From Nonomuraea jiangxiensis (lineage in GTDB: Bacteria > Actinomycetota > Actinomycetes > Streptosporangiales > Streptosporangiaceae): DNA of 64,000 bases. The stretch is from NCBI RefSeq assembly GCF_900099965.1, contig NZ_FNDJ01000012.1, forward strand, positions 62,001-126,000. Direction: 5' to 3'. The notes beneath the pieces are model-generated. The model was not told the DNA's origin, searched no databases, and was given only the letters and a program-made list of their open reading frames with translations. This document shows positions 9,802-17,813 of the stretch, in pieces. The position numbers were made by a program, and so were the translations under genes. Within the stretch, counting starts at the first letter, position 1, and the number at the start of each line of letters is the position of its first letter.

Positions 9802-10766
9802 TGCGCGCCTTCGACTTCGCCGTCCCCCACGACATCGACGACGCCCTCGGCCTGGCCCGGGACGAGTCGGCCTTCCTGGCCGGCGGCACCACGCTGGTCG
9901 ACCTGATGAAGCTCGAAGTGGTCTCCCCCGAGCAGGTCATCGACATCAACCGCCTGCCGCTGCACGGGATCCGGCCGGAGCCGGACGGCCTGCGGGTCGG
10001 CGCCCTGGAGCGGATGGAGGACGTCGCCCGCCACCCCGCCGTGGCCGGCCCGTACCCGGTCATCGCGCAGGCGCTGCTCGCCAGCGCCTCACCGCAGCTG
10101 CGCAACATGGCCAGCATCGGCGGCAACCTGCTGCAGCGCACCCGCTGCGGTTACTTCCGCGACGTGGCCACGCCCTGCAACAAGCGCTCGCCCGGCACCG
10201 GCTGCCCGGCGCAGCACGGCGACAACCGGGGCCACGCCATCCTGGGCACGAGCGCGTCATGCGCCGCCACGCACCCCAGCGACCTCGCGGTGGCGCTGGT
10301 CGCGCTCGAAGCGTCCGTACGGCTGCGCGGCGCCGACGGCGAGCGCACGATGCCGCTGGCGGACTTCTACCTCCCGCCCGGCGACACCCCGCACGTGGAG
10401 AACCGGCTGCGGCCCGGCGAACTGATCACCGAGGTGATCGTGCCGCCCCTGCCGTGGGCCGGGCGGTCCCGCTACGTCAAGGTCCGCGACCGCCAGTCGT
10501 ACGAGTTCGCGCTGGCCTCGGCCGCCGTCGCGGTCGACCTCCACGACGGCGAGGTACGCGACGCCCGGGTCGCGGTCGGCGGCGTCGGGACCGTGCCCTG
10601 GCGGCTGCCCGCCGTCGAGGACGCCCTGCGCGCGGGCCGGAGCCACGAGGAGGCGGCCGCGCTCGCCGCGGCGGGCGCCCGCCCGCTGGCCGGCAACGCA
10701 TTCAAGGTGACACTCGTACAGCGCGCCATCCTGCGCGCCCTGACGGAACTGGCGGGCCCGCGATGA
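9801..10766 (+). CDS. FAD-binding subunit of molybdenum hydroxylase, PaoB-like with extra 4Fe-4S site
   Basis: 321-aa FAD subunit (CO dehydrogenase flavoprotein family). AGGTTLVDLMK near residue 27 and SIGGNLLQRTRC near 105 match the FAD-binding signature. Cys116, Cys126, Cys135 and Cys154 (motifs RCGYFRD, PCNKR, GTGC, SCAATHPSD) reproduce the pattern of E. coli PaoB, which holds an additional 4Fe-4S cluster; CoxM-type subunits lack it. This places the operon in the PaoABC branch. The ATG at 9801 overlaps the upstream stop and fits the family N-terminus (MRAFDFAVPH); the open frame extends further upstream, but that part is the previous gene read out of frame. Confidence 0.92.
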   Translation: MRAFDFAVPHDIDDALGLARDESAFLAGGTTLVDLMKLEVVSPEQVIDINRLPLHGIRPEPDGLRVGALERMEDVARHPAVAGPYPVIAQALLASASPQLRNMASIGGNLLQRTRCGYFRDVATPCNKRSPGTGCPAQHGDNRGHAILGTSASCAATHPSDLAVALVALEASVRLRGADGERTMPLADFYLPPGDTPHVENRLRPGELITEVIVPPLPWAGRSRYVKVRDRQSYEFALASAAVAVDLHDGEVRDARVAVGGVGTVPWRLPAVEDALRAGRSHEEAAALAAAGARPLAGNAFKVTLVQRAILRALTELAGPR

Positions 10767-12931
10767 GGTCGGTGAACAGGGAAGACGGGCCGGTCAAGGT
10801 CACCGGCGCGGCACGCTACGCGGCCGACCACCACCCGGAGGGGCTCGCCTACGGCTATCTGATCACCAGTACGGTCGCCCGCGGCACCATCCTCGGCATG
10901 GACACCGCCCCGGCGGAGCGGGCACCGGGGGTGATCGCGGTCTACACCCCGTTCAACCCGCTCCGGCTCCACCCCTACACCCAGGCGGACACCGCCGAGC
11001 TCCTCCCGCCGCTGCAGGACGACCGCGTATGCTACTACGGCCAGGTCATCGGGCTGGTCGTGGCGGAGACGTTCGAGCAGGCCAGGGACGCCGCGGCGCT
11101 GGTGACCACCCGCTACGACGCCGAACGCCCCCGCGCCTCCTTCACCGCCGGCCTGCCGAACGCCACCCCGCCGTCCGGCGGCACGCCCGAGACGGACGTG
11201 CTGGCCCCGGGCGTCACCTCCATCGACGAGGCGCTGGCGGCGAGCGACGTCTCCATCACCGAGACCTACACCACCCCGGCCGAGACCCACGTCGCGATGG
11301 AACCCCACGCCACCGTGGCGTCCTGGACCGGTGACCGGCTGACGGTCCACACCGCGAGCCAGGGGGTGCGGCTCCCCGTGGAGCGGCTGACGGAGTCACT
11401 CGGCATCGACGCCGCGCAGATCCACGTCATCAACCCCTACGTCGGCGGCGGATTCGGCAACAAGTGGGGCACCTGGGCGCACACTCCGCTGACCGCGGCG
11501 GCGGCCCGCGCCCTCGGCCGCCCGGTCAAGACCGTCCTCACCCGCGAGCAGGTGTTCACCGTGATCGGGCACCGGCCGATCACCAGTCAGACCGTCTCAC
11601 TCGGCGCCGCCGCGGACGGCACGCTCGTCGCCGTCAAGAACGACGGCATCTCCAGCAAGTCCGCCGCGAACGACTTCTACGAGTCGGTCGCCGACCTCTC
11701 CCTGGCCCTGTACGGCTCGGCCAACCTGCACGTGAGCAGGAAGGTCGTCACGATGGACGTCCCGGCCACGACCATCATGCGCGCGCCCGCCGAGTCCAAC
11801 GGCTCCTTCGCGCTGGAGAGCGCCATGGACGAGCTGGCCGACGCGCTCGGCATGGACCCGCTCGACCTTCGCCTGAAGAACGACACCCCCTCCCACCCGG
11901 TCAGCGGGCTTCCCTGGTCGAGCAAGCATCTGGAGGAGTGCTACCGGGTGGGCGCCGAGCGGTTCGGCTGGTCGCGTCGGAGCCCCAGGCCCGGCACGGT
12001 CACCGACGGCGACTGGCTGGTCGGCCTGGGCATGGCGACCGCGACCTTCGGCGCCTCGCGCGGCGAGGCCTCGATCGAGGTACGGCTGCGCGACGACGGC
12101 CGGGCGGTGGTGTCGGGCGCCGCGGCCGACCTCGGCACCGGCCAGTCCACCGTGTTCGCCATCCTCGCGGCCGAGGTCCTGGGCATCCCGGTGGACCGGG
12201 TCACGCCCGTGCTCGGCGACTCGGCCACGCCGCCGGCGGCCAAGGCGGGCGGCTCCGGCTCGACCTCCGCCAACGGGCCCGCCGTCCGCCTGGCCGCCGA
12301 GGCCGCCAAGGAGGCGGTGGTCAAGCTGGCGGCCGAGCACGAGAAGTCTCCGTTCAGGGGCGAGGCGGTCACGTACGCGGACGGGGAGGTCAGGGGCGGC
12401 GGGGACGCGATGCCGTTCGGCGAGTTGCTGGCCCTGCTGGGGGTGCCCGAGGTCGAGGTCACCGCGACCTCGCCCCGCCATCCCCGGCGCGAGCACGCGT
12501 TCAGGTCGTTCGGCGCGCACTTCTGCGAGGTGCGGGTCAACCGGTGGACCGGGGAGCCGCGCGTCGCGCGGTGGCTGTGCGTGGTGGACGCCGGCACGAT
12601 CGTCAACGTCAAGACGGCCCGCAGCCAGATCGCCGGCGGCGTCGTCATGGGGATCGGCCAGGCGCTGCTGGAGGACCTGCGGATCGAGCCGGACACGGGC
12701 CGGTTCGGGAACGCCACGATGGCCGACTACCTGGTCCCCGTCAACACCGACATTCCCCCGATCGACGTGGAGTTCCTGAACTATCCCGACACCGTGCTGA
12801 GTGATCTCGGTGCCCGCGGCATCGGCGAGCTCAGCATCGTCGGCGCGGCGGGCGCCGTGGCGAACGCGGTCCACAACGCCACCGGCAGGCGCGTCCGCGA
12901 TCTCCCCATCACCCTGGACAAGCTTTTGTGA
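10763..12931 (+). CDS. Molybdopterin-binding catalytic subunit of molybdenum hydroxylase (PaoC-like)
   Basis: 722-aa large subunit that binds the Mo cofactor and oxidises aldehydes or N-heterocycles. It shows the usual elements: INPYVGGGFGNKWG, MRAPAESNGSFALE, GTGQSTVFAILAAE, GGSGSTSANGPA, and near the end GARGIGELSIVG, whose Glu at residue 689 corresponds to the catalytic base of the family. The ATG at 10763 overlaps the previous stop (ATGA). No XdhC/PaoD-type cofactor insertion gene lies in the operon. Its last 23 bases overlap the 3' end of the convergent histidine kinase gene. Substrate unknown. Confidence 0.93.
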   Translation: MRSVNREDGPVKVTGAARYAADHHPEGLAYGYLITSTVARGTILGMDTAPAERAPGVIAVYTPFNPLRLHPYTQADTAELLPPLQDDRVCYYGQVIGLVVAETFEQARDAAALVTTRYDAERPRASFTAGLPNATPPSGGTPETDVLAPGVTSIDEALAASDVSITETYTTPAETHVAMEPHATVASWTGDRLTVHTASQGVRLPVERLTESLGIDAAQIHVINPYVGGGFGNKWGTWAHTPLTAAAARALGRPVKTVLTREQVFTVIGHRPITSQTVSLGAAADGTLVAVKNDGISSKSAANDFYESVADLSLALYGSANLHVSRKVVTMDVPATTIMRAPAESNGSFALESAMDELADALGMDPLDLRLKNDTPSHPVSGLPWSSKHLEECYRVGAERFGWSRRSPRPGTVTDGDWLVGLGMATATFGASRGEASIEVRLRDDGRAVVSGAAADLGTGQSTVFAILAAEVLGIPVDRVTPVLGDSATPPAAKAGGSGSTSANGPAVRLAAEAAKEAVVKLAAEHEKSPFRGEAVTYADGEVRGGGDAMPFGELLALLGVPEVEVTATSPRHPRREHAFRSFGAHFCEVRVNRWTGEPRVARWLCVVDAGTIVNVKTARSQIAGGVVMGIGQALLEDLRIEPDTGRFGNATMADYLVPVNTDIPPIDVEFLNYPDTVLSDLGARGIGELSIVGAAGAVANAVHNATGRRVRDLPITLDKLL

Positions 12932-14789
12932 CCCGGGGCCCGTCCGATGAGTCGCGCGGGAGCCTCACCAGCAGCGTCGTGCCGCCGCCCGCCGGACTGG
13001 AGATGTCGAGCGTGCCGCCGAGCGCCGCGACCCGGTCGGCGAGGCCGAGGAGTCCCGTCCCGCGGCTCGGATCGGCGCCGCCCACCCCGTCGTCGCGGAT
13101 GGACAGCCGCATCGCCGCCCTCTCCTCCGTGACGGAGACGCAGGCGAAGGTGGCGCGCGCGTGTTTGGCGATGTTGGTCAGCGCCTCGGACACGATGTAA
13201 TAGGCGGTCTCCTCGACCCGCTCGGCCGGCCGCCGGCCGACGTGCAGGTCGAGCTCGACCGGCAGGGGTGAGCGACGGGCCAGCGTCTTCAGCGCGGGCT
13301 CCAGGCCGCCGCTGGACAGGATGGCCGGATGCAGCCCGCGGGAGACCTCCTGGAGCTCCTCGACCACGCCCTTGACGGTCCGCAGGGCACGCGCCAGCTG
13401 CTCCTTGGACTCCGTGCACTCAAGCGGCAGCCCCACCTCGGCGGCGCGCAGTTCGAGCCCGAGGGAGATCAGGCGCTGCTGGGTGCCGTCGTGCAGGTTG
13501 CGCTCGATGCGGCGGCGGGTGTCGTCGGCGGTCGCCAGGACCCTGGCGCGGGACTCGGCGAGCTGCGCACGCGCCTGGGCGTTCCCGATCGCCGTGGCGA
13601 GCAGCTCCGTGAACTCCTGCATCCGCTTCTCCACGCCCTCGGGCAGCATCTCGGGGGTGGAGGAGACGGCGATCATGACGCCCCACATCCGCCCTTCGAC
13701 GATGATGGGACAGCCGACGGCGCAGGCCACGCCCCGCTTGCGGGCCCATTCGGCGATCTCGCCGGAGACGGAGCCGTATCCGGTCATCCGGGCGGGCTGC
13801 CCGGTCTCCCACACCAGCGCGGCCACGCTCGGCTCGTCGACCGGCCACCGCGACCCCACAGGCATGCGGAACGCGGCCCCCCGCGCGCTCCAGGTGCCGA
13901 CATAGAGCATCGTGAGGTCCGGGTCATAGCGCACGATCGCGGTGGTCTCCACCTTCAGGATGCGGCCCATCTCGCTCGCGACCGCGCTGAACAGCTCGGA
14001 CGGAGAAACGCCGCGGGCCACCAGGGTGGCCACCCGCCGCAGGGCGGCCTGCTCCTCGACGATGTGCCGCAGCTCGTCACGGCTGCGATCCAACGCCCGC
14101 GAGATGGCCGCGCGGTCGCCGGCGGCCCGCAGGAGGGCCACGAGGGAGGGCCGCAGCCGCGCTATCGAGGGTCCCAGCTCAGGCTCGGCCTCCGCGGGGA
14201 CGATCAGCGTCCCGAACCGCGACGCGCCCTCCTGGATCGGCACGGCCACGCAGCCCCCGGGGGCGGTCACCTCGCCGAGCTCGATCGTGACGTCCGCCGG
14301 GCCCAGCGACTCGCTCAGCAGGCGTGAGGCGGCCGACAGAGCCGGGCGCAGATCCTTCGCGCCCAGCACGAGCCGGGTCATCCGGGCGGAAAGGTCGGCG
14401 GCGCGACGGCGATCGTCGATCTCGGTGATCAGCGGGCGCACCATCGCCGCGAGCAGGCACACCATGAGCGCCACGACGACGAACACGCTCAGCTCCAGCC
14501 ACTCCCTGGGGCTGAAGAGGTTGAAGGACATCAGAGGGGCAATATAGAAGTAGGAGAAGGCGATGCCGCTGGCGACGACGGTCGCCATGCCCAGCCACGG
14601 GCCCCACACCAGCGAGACCAGGAGAATGCCGGGGACGTAGACCTCCCCCTGCGCGCGCGCCGGCGTCAGCTCCACCAGCGCCCCGACCAGCAGGGTCTCC
14701 GCTGCGACGCACAGCAGGCCGACCGCGACCCCCAGCGCGAACGGCGGACGTCTCGCGCGAAGCAGCGACGGCAGCAACCCCTCGCTCAT
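12909..14789 (-). CDS. Membrane sensor histidine kinase with DUF4118 and GAF domains (NarX/DevS-like output)
   Basis: 626 aa. Four membrane helices (about residues 15-120) form a KdpD-like DUF4118 sensor block; next come a weak GAF-like region, a GAF domain (about 270-400) and a HisKA_3 dimerisation helix with RRIERNLHDGTQQR, His at residue 433. The ATPase domain carries EALTNIAKHA (N box) and DDGVGG / GTGLLGLADRV (G boxes), all intact. The divergent NarL-type regulator gene 171 bp away is the likely partner. The stimulus is unknown; GAF plus DUF4118 suggests a membrane or redox/ligand signal (inference). Confidence 0.88.
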   Translation of the reverse strand: MSEGLLPSLLRARRPPFALGVAVGLLCVAAETLLVGALVELTPARAQGEVYVPGILLVSLVWGPWLGMATVVASGIAFSYFYIAPLMSFNLFSPREWLELSVFVVVALMVCLLAAMVRPLITEIDDRRRAADLSARMTRLVLGAKDLRPALSAASRLLSESLGPADVTIELGEVTAPGGCVAVPIQEGASRFGTLIVPAEAEPELGPSIARLRPSLVALLRAAGDRAAISRALDRSRDELRHIVEEQAALRRVATLVARGVSPSELFSAVASEMGRILKVETTAIVRYDPDLTMLYVGTWSARGAAFRMPVGSRWPVDEPSVAALVWETGQPARMTGYGSVSGEIAEWARKRGVACAVGCPIIVEGRMWGVMIAVSSTPEMLPEGVEKRMQEFTELLATAIGNAQARAQLAESRARVLATADDTRRRIERNLHDGTQQRLISLGLELRAAEVGLPLECTESKEQLARALRTVKGVVEELQEVSRGLHPAILSSGGLEPALKTLARRSPLPVELDLHVGRRPAERVEETAYYIVSEALTNIAKHARATFACVSVTEERAAMRLSIRDDGVGGADPSRGTGLLGLADRVAALGGTLDISSPAGGGTTLLVRLPRDSSDGPRVTKACPG

Positions 14790-14960
14790 ATCAGGTAACT
14801 ATACGCTCATATTCGCAGGTAGAAGCCTGGGTAGCAGCTTGGGTGGCGGCTCCGCCGGAAGCTCCGGCGGCAGTGCCGGGCGGCACCGGTGACATTCCGA
14901 GCCTGCCCGGCGCGCCGGAACCCCGGCGCGGGCCTCGGAACGATCGACGCAGGACGGGAC

Positions 14961-15620
14961 ATGACCGGAAGCCGGACACGGGTGGCGCTGGCGGACGACG
15001 ACGTCCTGCTCCGGGAGGGGCTCGCCTCCCTGCTCGAACATGCCGGATTCGACGTCGTCGGCCAGGCGGGCAACGTGCCGGAGCTGCTCCGGGTGGTCCG
15101 CGACCAGAACCCTGATCTGGCCATCATCGACATCCGGATGCCCCCGACCAACACGACCGAGGGCCTCGACGCGGCCCGCGAGATCCGCGCCGGGTGGCCG
15201 GACCTGGGGATCCTGCTGCTGTCGGCGTACGTCGAGGCCGAACGGGCGATGGAGCTGCTGGCCACCGGCCGCCGGGTGGGCTACCTGCTGAAGAACCGGG
15301 TGATCGACGTGGCGGACTTCGTGGGCGCGGTCCGGCACCTCGCGGAGGGCGGGACGGTCGTCGATCCCAGCCTGGTCCAGGAGCTCATCGCCGCCCGCCG
15401 CCGGGACGACCCACTGGAGCAGCTCACGCCGCGGGAGCGGGAGGTGCTCGCCCTGATGGCGGAGGGGCGCTCGAACGCCGGCATCGCCCACCAGCTCTGG
15501 ATCACCGAGGGCACGGTGGAGAAGCACGTCCGCAGCATCATGACCAGGATGCGGCTGCCCGAGACCGAGGACGTCCACCGCCGCATCCTCGCGGTGCTGA
15601 CCTTCCTCGACTCCCGCTGA
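14961..15620 (+). CDS. NarL/FixJ-family response regulator
   Basis: 219-aa two-domain regulator. Receiver domain with the acidic pocket ADDD (12-14), phospho-acceptor Asp57 in AIIDIRMPP, and the usual LLLSAY and LLKN segments; C-terminal LuxR-type helix-turn-helix with LTPREREVLALMAEG and the recognition stretch TVEKHVRSIMTRM. The ATG at 14961 has a GGACGGG stretch just upstream and gives the normal domain start; an in-frame extension to 14889 is unlikely. Divergent from the GAF histidine kinase at 12909-14789, so probably its cognate regulator. Confidence 0.88.
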   Translation: MTGSRTRVALADDDVLLREGLASLLEHAGFDVVGQAGNVPELLRVVRDQNPDLAIIDIRMPPTNTTEGLDAAREIRAGWPDLGILLLSAYVEAERAMELLATGRRVGYLLKNRVIDVADFVGAVRHLAEGGTVVDPSLVQELIAARRRDDPLEQLTPREREVLALMAEGRSNAGIAHQLWITEGTVEKHVRSIMTRMRLPETEDVHRRILAVLTFLDSR

Positions 15621-15629
15621 CCACGCCCG

Positions 15630-16019
15630 TCAACAGTGATCATGTGCGGCCCTGCCGAGGATCTCGTGGATCGCCGCCGCGGACAGATCGGACTTCGACA
15701 GGAACCCGACAGAGGGGCACTGCGCGAGTACGTCGGTGAGATCCCTTTCCGGGTACGTCGAGATGAGGATGACCCGCGCCCCCCCGCCCCCGTCCCCGTT
15801 GCCGCCGCCGGCCAGCCGCCTGGCCAGGTCCAGCCCGTTCTCCTCTCCGAGCTGGACGTCGACCAGGGTCACGTCGGGGCGGCACTCCTCGAAGCGCGCC
15901 AGCGCCTCGGAGCAGGTCGAAGGAATGCCGACGACGGTGATCCCCTCCCGCTCCAGGAGCCACCGGGCGGCCCGGAGGAAGTGATCATTATCATCGACGA
16001 TGAGACAGCGCAGAACCAC
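15630..16019 (-). CDS. Stand-alone receiver-domain protein
   Basis: 129 aa with GTG start at 16019; no output domain. All receiver residues are present: Asp9-Asp10 in LIVDDND, acceptor Asp54 in TLVDVQLG, Ser-Thr in LISTYPER, Lys in FLSKSDL. A Gly-rich loop (GGGNGDGGGGA) of about 11 residues is inserted after the RRLA segment, which is odd for such a compact fold. It is convergent with the NarL-type regulator, the two stops being about 10 bp apart. It could act as a phosphate sink or adaptor for the neighbouring kinase (inference). Confidence 0.8.
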   Translation of the reverse strand: MVLRCLIVDDNDHFLRAARWLLEREGITVVGIPSTCSEALARFEECRPDVTLVDVQLGEENGLDLARRLAGGGNGDGGGGARVILISTYPERDLTDVLAQCPSVGFLSKSDLSAAAIHEILGRAAHDHC

Positions 16020-16187
16020 ACATCCAGGATCTCAACCACGGTTACGCCGTCACATTGACGCTAGCTGCAATCTGCGTGGCCCGACTGCCTGCCATCCCAA
16101 GATGGGTGCTGGCAGCGAAGACATCGCAGGCCCGGGGCGCGATCCTTGAGGGAGAAAGCAGTTCAGCACGGAAGTGGGAACCATCCC

Positions 16188-16733
16188 ATGAGCGCAACAC
16201 ACCTGGTCCACGCAGTCCCGATGGACATTCCGCAGCCCGGCGCGCGGCGGGGTGTCCGGGTCACGCTGCACGACGCAGGCGTGTTCCGCTGGCCCAGCTC
16301 CTTCATCCGCCGGTTCCGCTGGTTCACCGGGGGCGGAAGGCCACCCCCCGACCACCGGGCGACCTGGATCCTGCCGGACGACCTGTCCTCGGTGCCGGCC
16401 GGACGGCGCCTGATCCACGCGCAGCTCGCCGAGTGGCACTTCCCCGGCGACACGGACGTCGCGGAGCTCCTCGTTGACGAGCTGGTCACCAACGCGCTGC
16501 GGCACGCCTGGGGGCAGCCGGTGCTCAGCCTGTCCCTCTCGGACAGCGTGCTCCGCTGCGCGGTGGCGGACGAGACCTCGAAAGTGCCGCACGCCCAGAC
16601 CCCCGACAGCTGCGAAGAGAGCGGCCGGGGGCTGCAGATGGTCAACATGCTGGCCTCCAACTGGGGGGTCGAGCTCACCCGTACGGGGAAGGCCGTCTGG
16701 TTCGAGCTCCGCGCGGACCAGCCTGCGTTGTGA
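16188..16733 (+). CDS. ATP-binding anti-sigma-like / HATPase_c domain protein
   Basis: 181 aa. The C-terminal two-thirds is a GHKL ATPase of the RsbW/SpoIIAB type common in actinomycetes: VDELVTNALRHA (N box), VADETSKVP (G1) and ESGRGLQMVNMLASNWGVE (G2). The first 65 or so residues are variable, with a basic FIRRFRWF patch. The ATG at 16188 is preferred over the in-frame TTG at 16146, which lacks a family-like N-terminus; the ribosome-binding site is weak. Proteins like this bind sigma factors or act as serine kinases; no partner is encoded next to it. Confidence 0.78.
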   Translation: MSATHLVHAVPMDIPQPGARRGVRVTLHDAGVFRWPSSFIRRFRWFTGGGRPPPDHRATWILPDDLSSVPAGRRLIHAQLAEWHFPGDTDVAELLVDELVTNALRHAWGQPVLSLSLSDSVLRCAVADETSKVPHAQTPDSCEESGRGLQMVNMLASNWGVELTRTGKAVWFELRADQPAL

Positions 16734-16770
16734 TCTACCGCCCCTCCCCGGGACGTAGGTCGCGCGGGCG

Positions 16771-17019
16771 TCACGGGGCCTCGCAGTGCGCCTCGGCGAC
16801 CGCCGACATACGGTCCCCGACGATGGCGAGCTCCTCGGCCCCGAACCCACCGAACGCCTCCACCACCCGCCGCTCCAGCCCTCCCCAGTACGCCTGCCCC
16901 GCGGCGAGCGCCGGCACGATGAGCACCCGGCGCCGATCGCGAGCCGCCCCCTCGACGCCGTGCAGCCCGTATCCGCCGCCCCCGCCGGGACCGATAGGGT
17001 TCTCGGGCTCCGGTCTCAC
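16771..17019 (-). pseudogene. 3' remnant of a MarR-family regulator
   Basis: 82 codons whose second half looks like the end of a MarR protein: ARDRRRVLIVPALAAGQ corresponds to the wing tip (normally DRRRVLVxLTPAG), followed by a helix VVEAFGGFGAEELAIVGDR and a tail ending MSAVAEAHCEAP. The DNA-binding helices that should precede it (about 85 residues) are absent, and upstream sequence in this frame is unrelated. Third positions are still strongly G/C, so the loss looks recent. It abuts ogt, which is transcribed the other way. Whether the fragment is expressed is unknown. Confidence 0.5.
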
Positions 17020-17060
17020 GTTCGCGCGGCGCCGGGCGTCTACCGGAAGGGGTTCGCGGG

Positions 17061-17546
17061 ATGGGTGACCGGGTGCACACCGTGGTGGAGAGTCCCGTGG
17101 GGCCGCTGACCCTCGTGGCCGACGACGGCGCGCTGGCCGGGCTCTACATGGTCGACCAGCTCTACCGCCCGCCGCAGGAGAGCTTCGGCCCCCGGGACGA
17201 CGAGCCCTTCACCGAGCCGGCCAGGCAGCTGGCGGACTACTTCGCCGGCCGCAGGACCGCCTTCGACCTGCCGCTGCGCCTTTCCGGCACCCCGTTCCAG
17301 CGCACGGTATGGACGGCGCTGTCCGAGATCCCGTACGGCGAGACCCGCACGTACGGCGAGCTTGCCGAGCACATCGGCCGGCCGACCTCGGCGCGGGCGG
17401 TGGGGCACGCGAACGGCCGCAATCCCGTCGGCATCATCGTGCCCTGCCATCGCCTCGTGGGCTCGACGGGCGGCCTGCGCGGCTACGGCGGCGGCATCGA
17501 GCGCAAGAGCCTGCTACTGGCACTCGAACGCGGCCTGCCCTGGTGA
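17061..17546 (+). CDS. ogt: Methylated-DNA--protein-cysteine S-methyltransferase
   Basis: Repairs O6-alkylguanine by suicide transfer of the alkyl group to an active-site cysteine. 161 aa, normal size. The active site IIVPCHRLVGS has Cys129; the DNA-binding helix-turn-helix region TYGELAEHIGRPTSARAVG lies just before it, and the N-terminal RNase-H-like domain is complete. The ATG at 17061 follows a GGAAGGGG stretch. It stands alone, with a MarR remnant upstream on the other strand and a subtilase gene downstream. Confidence 0.95.
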   Translation: MGDRVHTVVESPVGPLTLVADDGALAGLYMVDQLYRPPQESFGPRDDEPFTEPARQLADYFAGRRTAFDLPLRLSGTPFQRTVWTALSEIPYGETRTYGELAEHIGRPTSARAVGHANGRNPVGIIVPCHRLVGSTGGLRGYGGGIERKSLLLALERGLPW

Positions 17547-17598
17547 CCGCGGCGCCTGCCCTGGGGCCTATGTGGCCGGTGCGACCAGGCCGGGGAAG

Positions 17599-17662
17599 GG
17601 CCGGATCCGGCCAGCCCAGCGGGGTTCTCGACCGGATCATCGCTAATTAAACTCCGATCCGG
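17599..17662. repeat. Cluster of CCGGATC inverted elements downstream of ogt
   Basis: A perfect 14-bp palindrome GGCCGGATCCGGCC at 17599-17612 is followed by CCGGATC at 17632-17638 and its complement GATCCGG at 17656-17662, separated by an A/T-rich 17-bp loop. This could be a weak ogt terminator or an operator in front of the subtilase gene. No T-run follows. Nothing else is recognisable between 17547 and 17800. Confidence 0.35.
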
Positions 17663-17813
17663 AGCGCAGCCGTCCGACCGGGCGGCCGCTCCCGCTCGTC
17701 ACCCGCCGGGGAGGGTCATGGCTCTCTCCGGCGTGCGCTTTCTGACGGGGTGACCTGACGCCTCCTGGGCGGCCCGGCGAGTGCACGCAGCCCCTCGACC
17801 AGGAGGTCCTCTC

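Noticed and set aside
16163-17080. Minus-strand open frame of 305 codons
   Set aside because: Covers the ATPase-domain gene in antisense; only the separate short frame 16771-17019 has MarR-like sequence.
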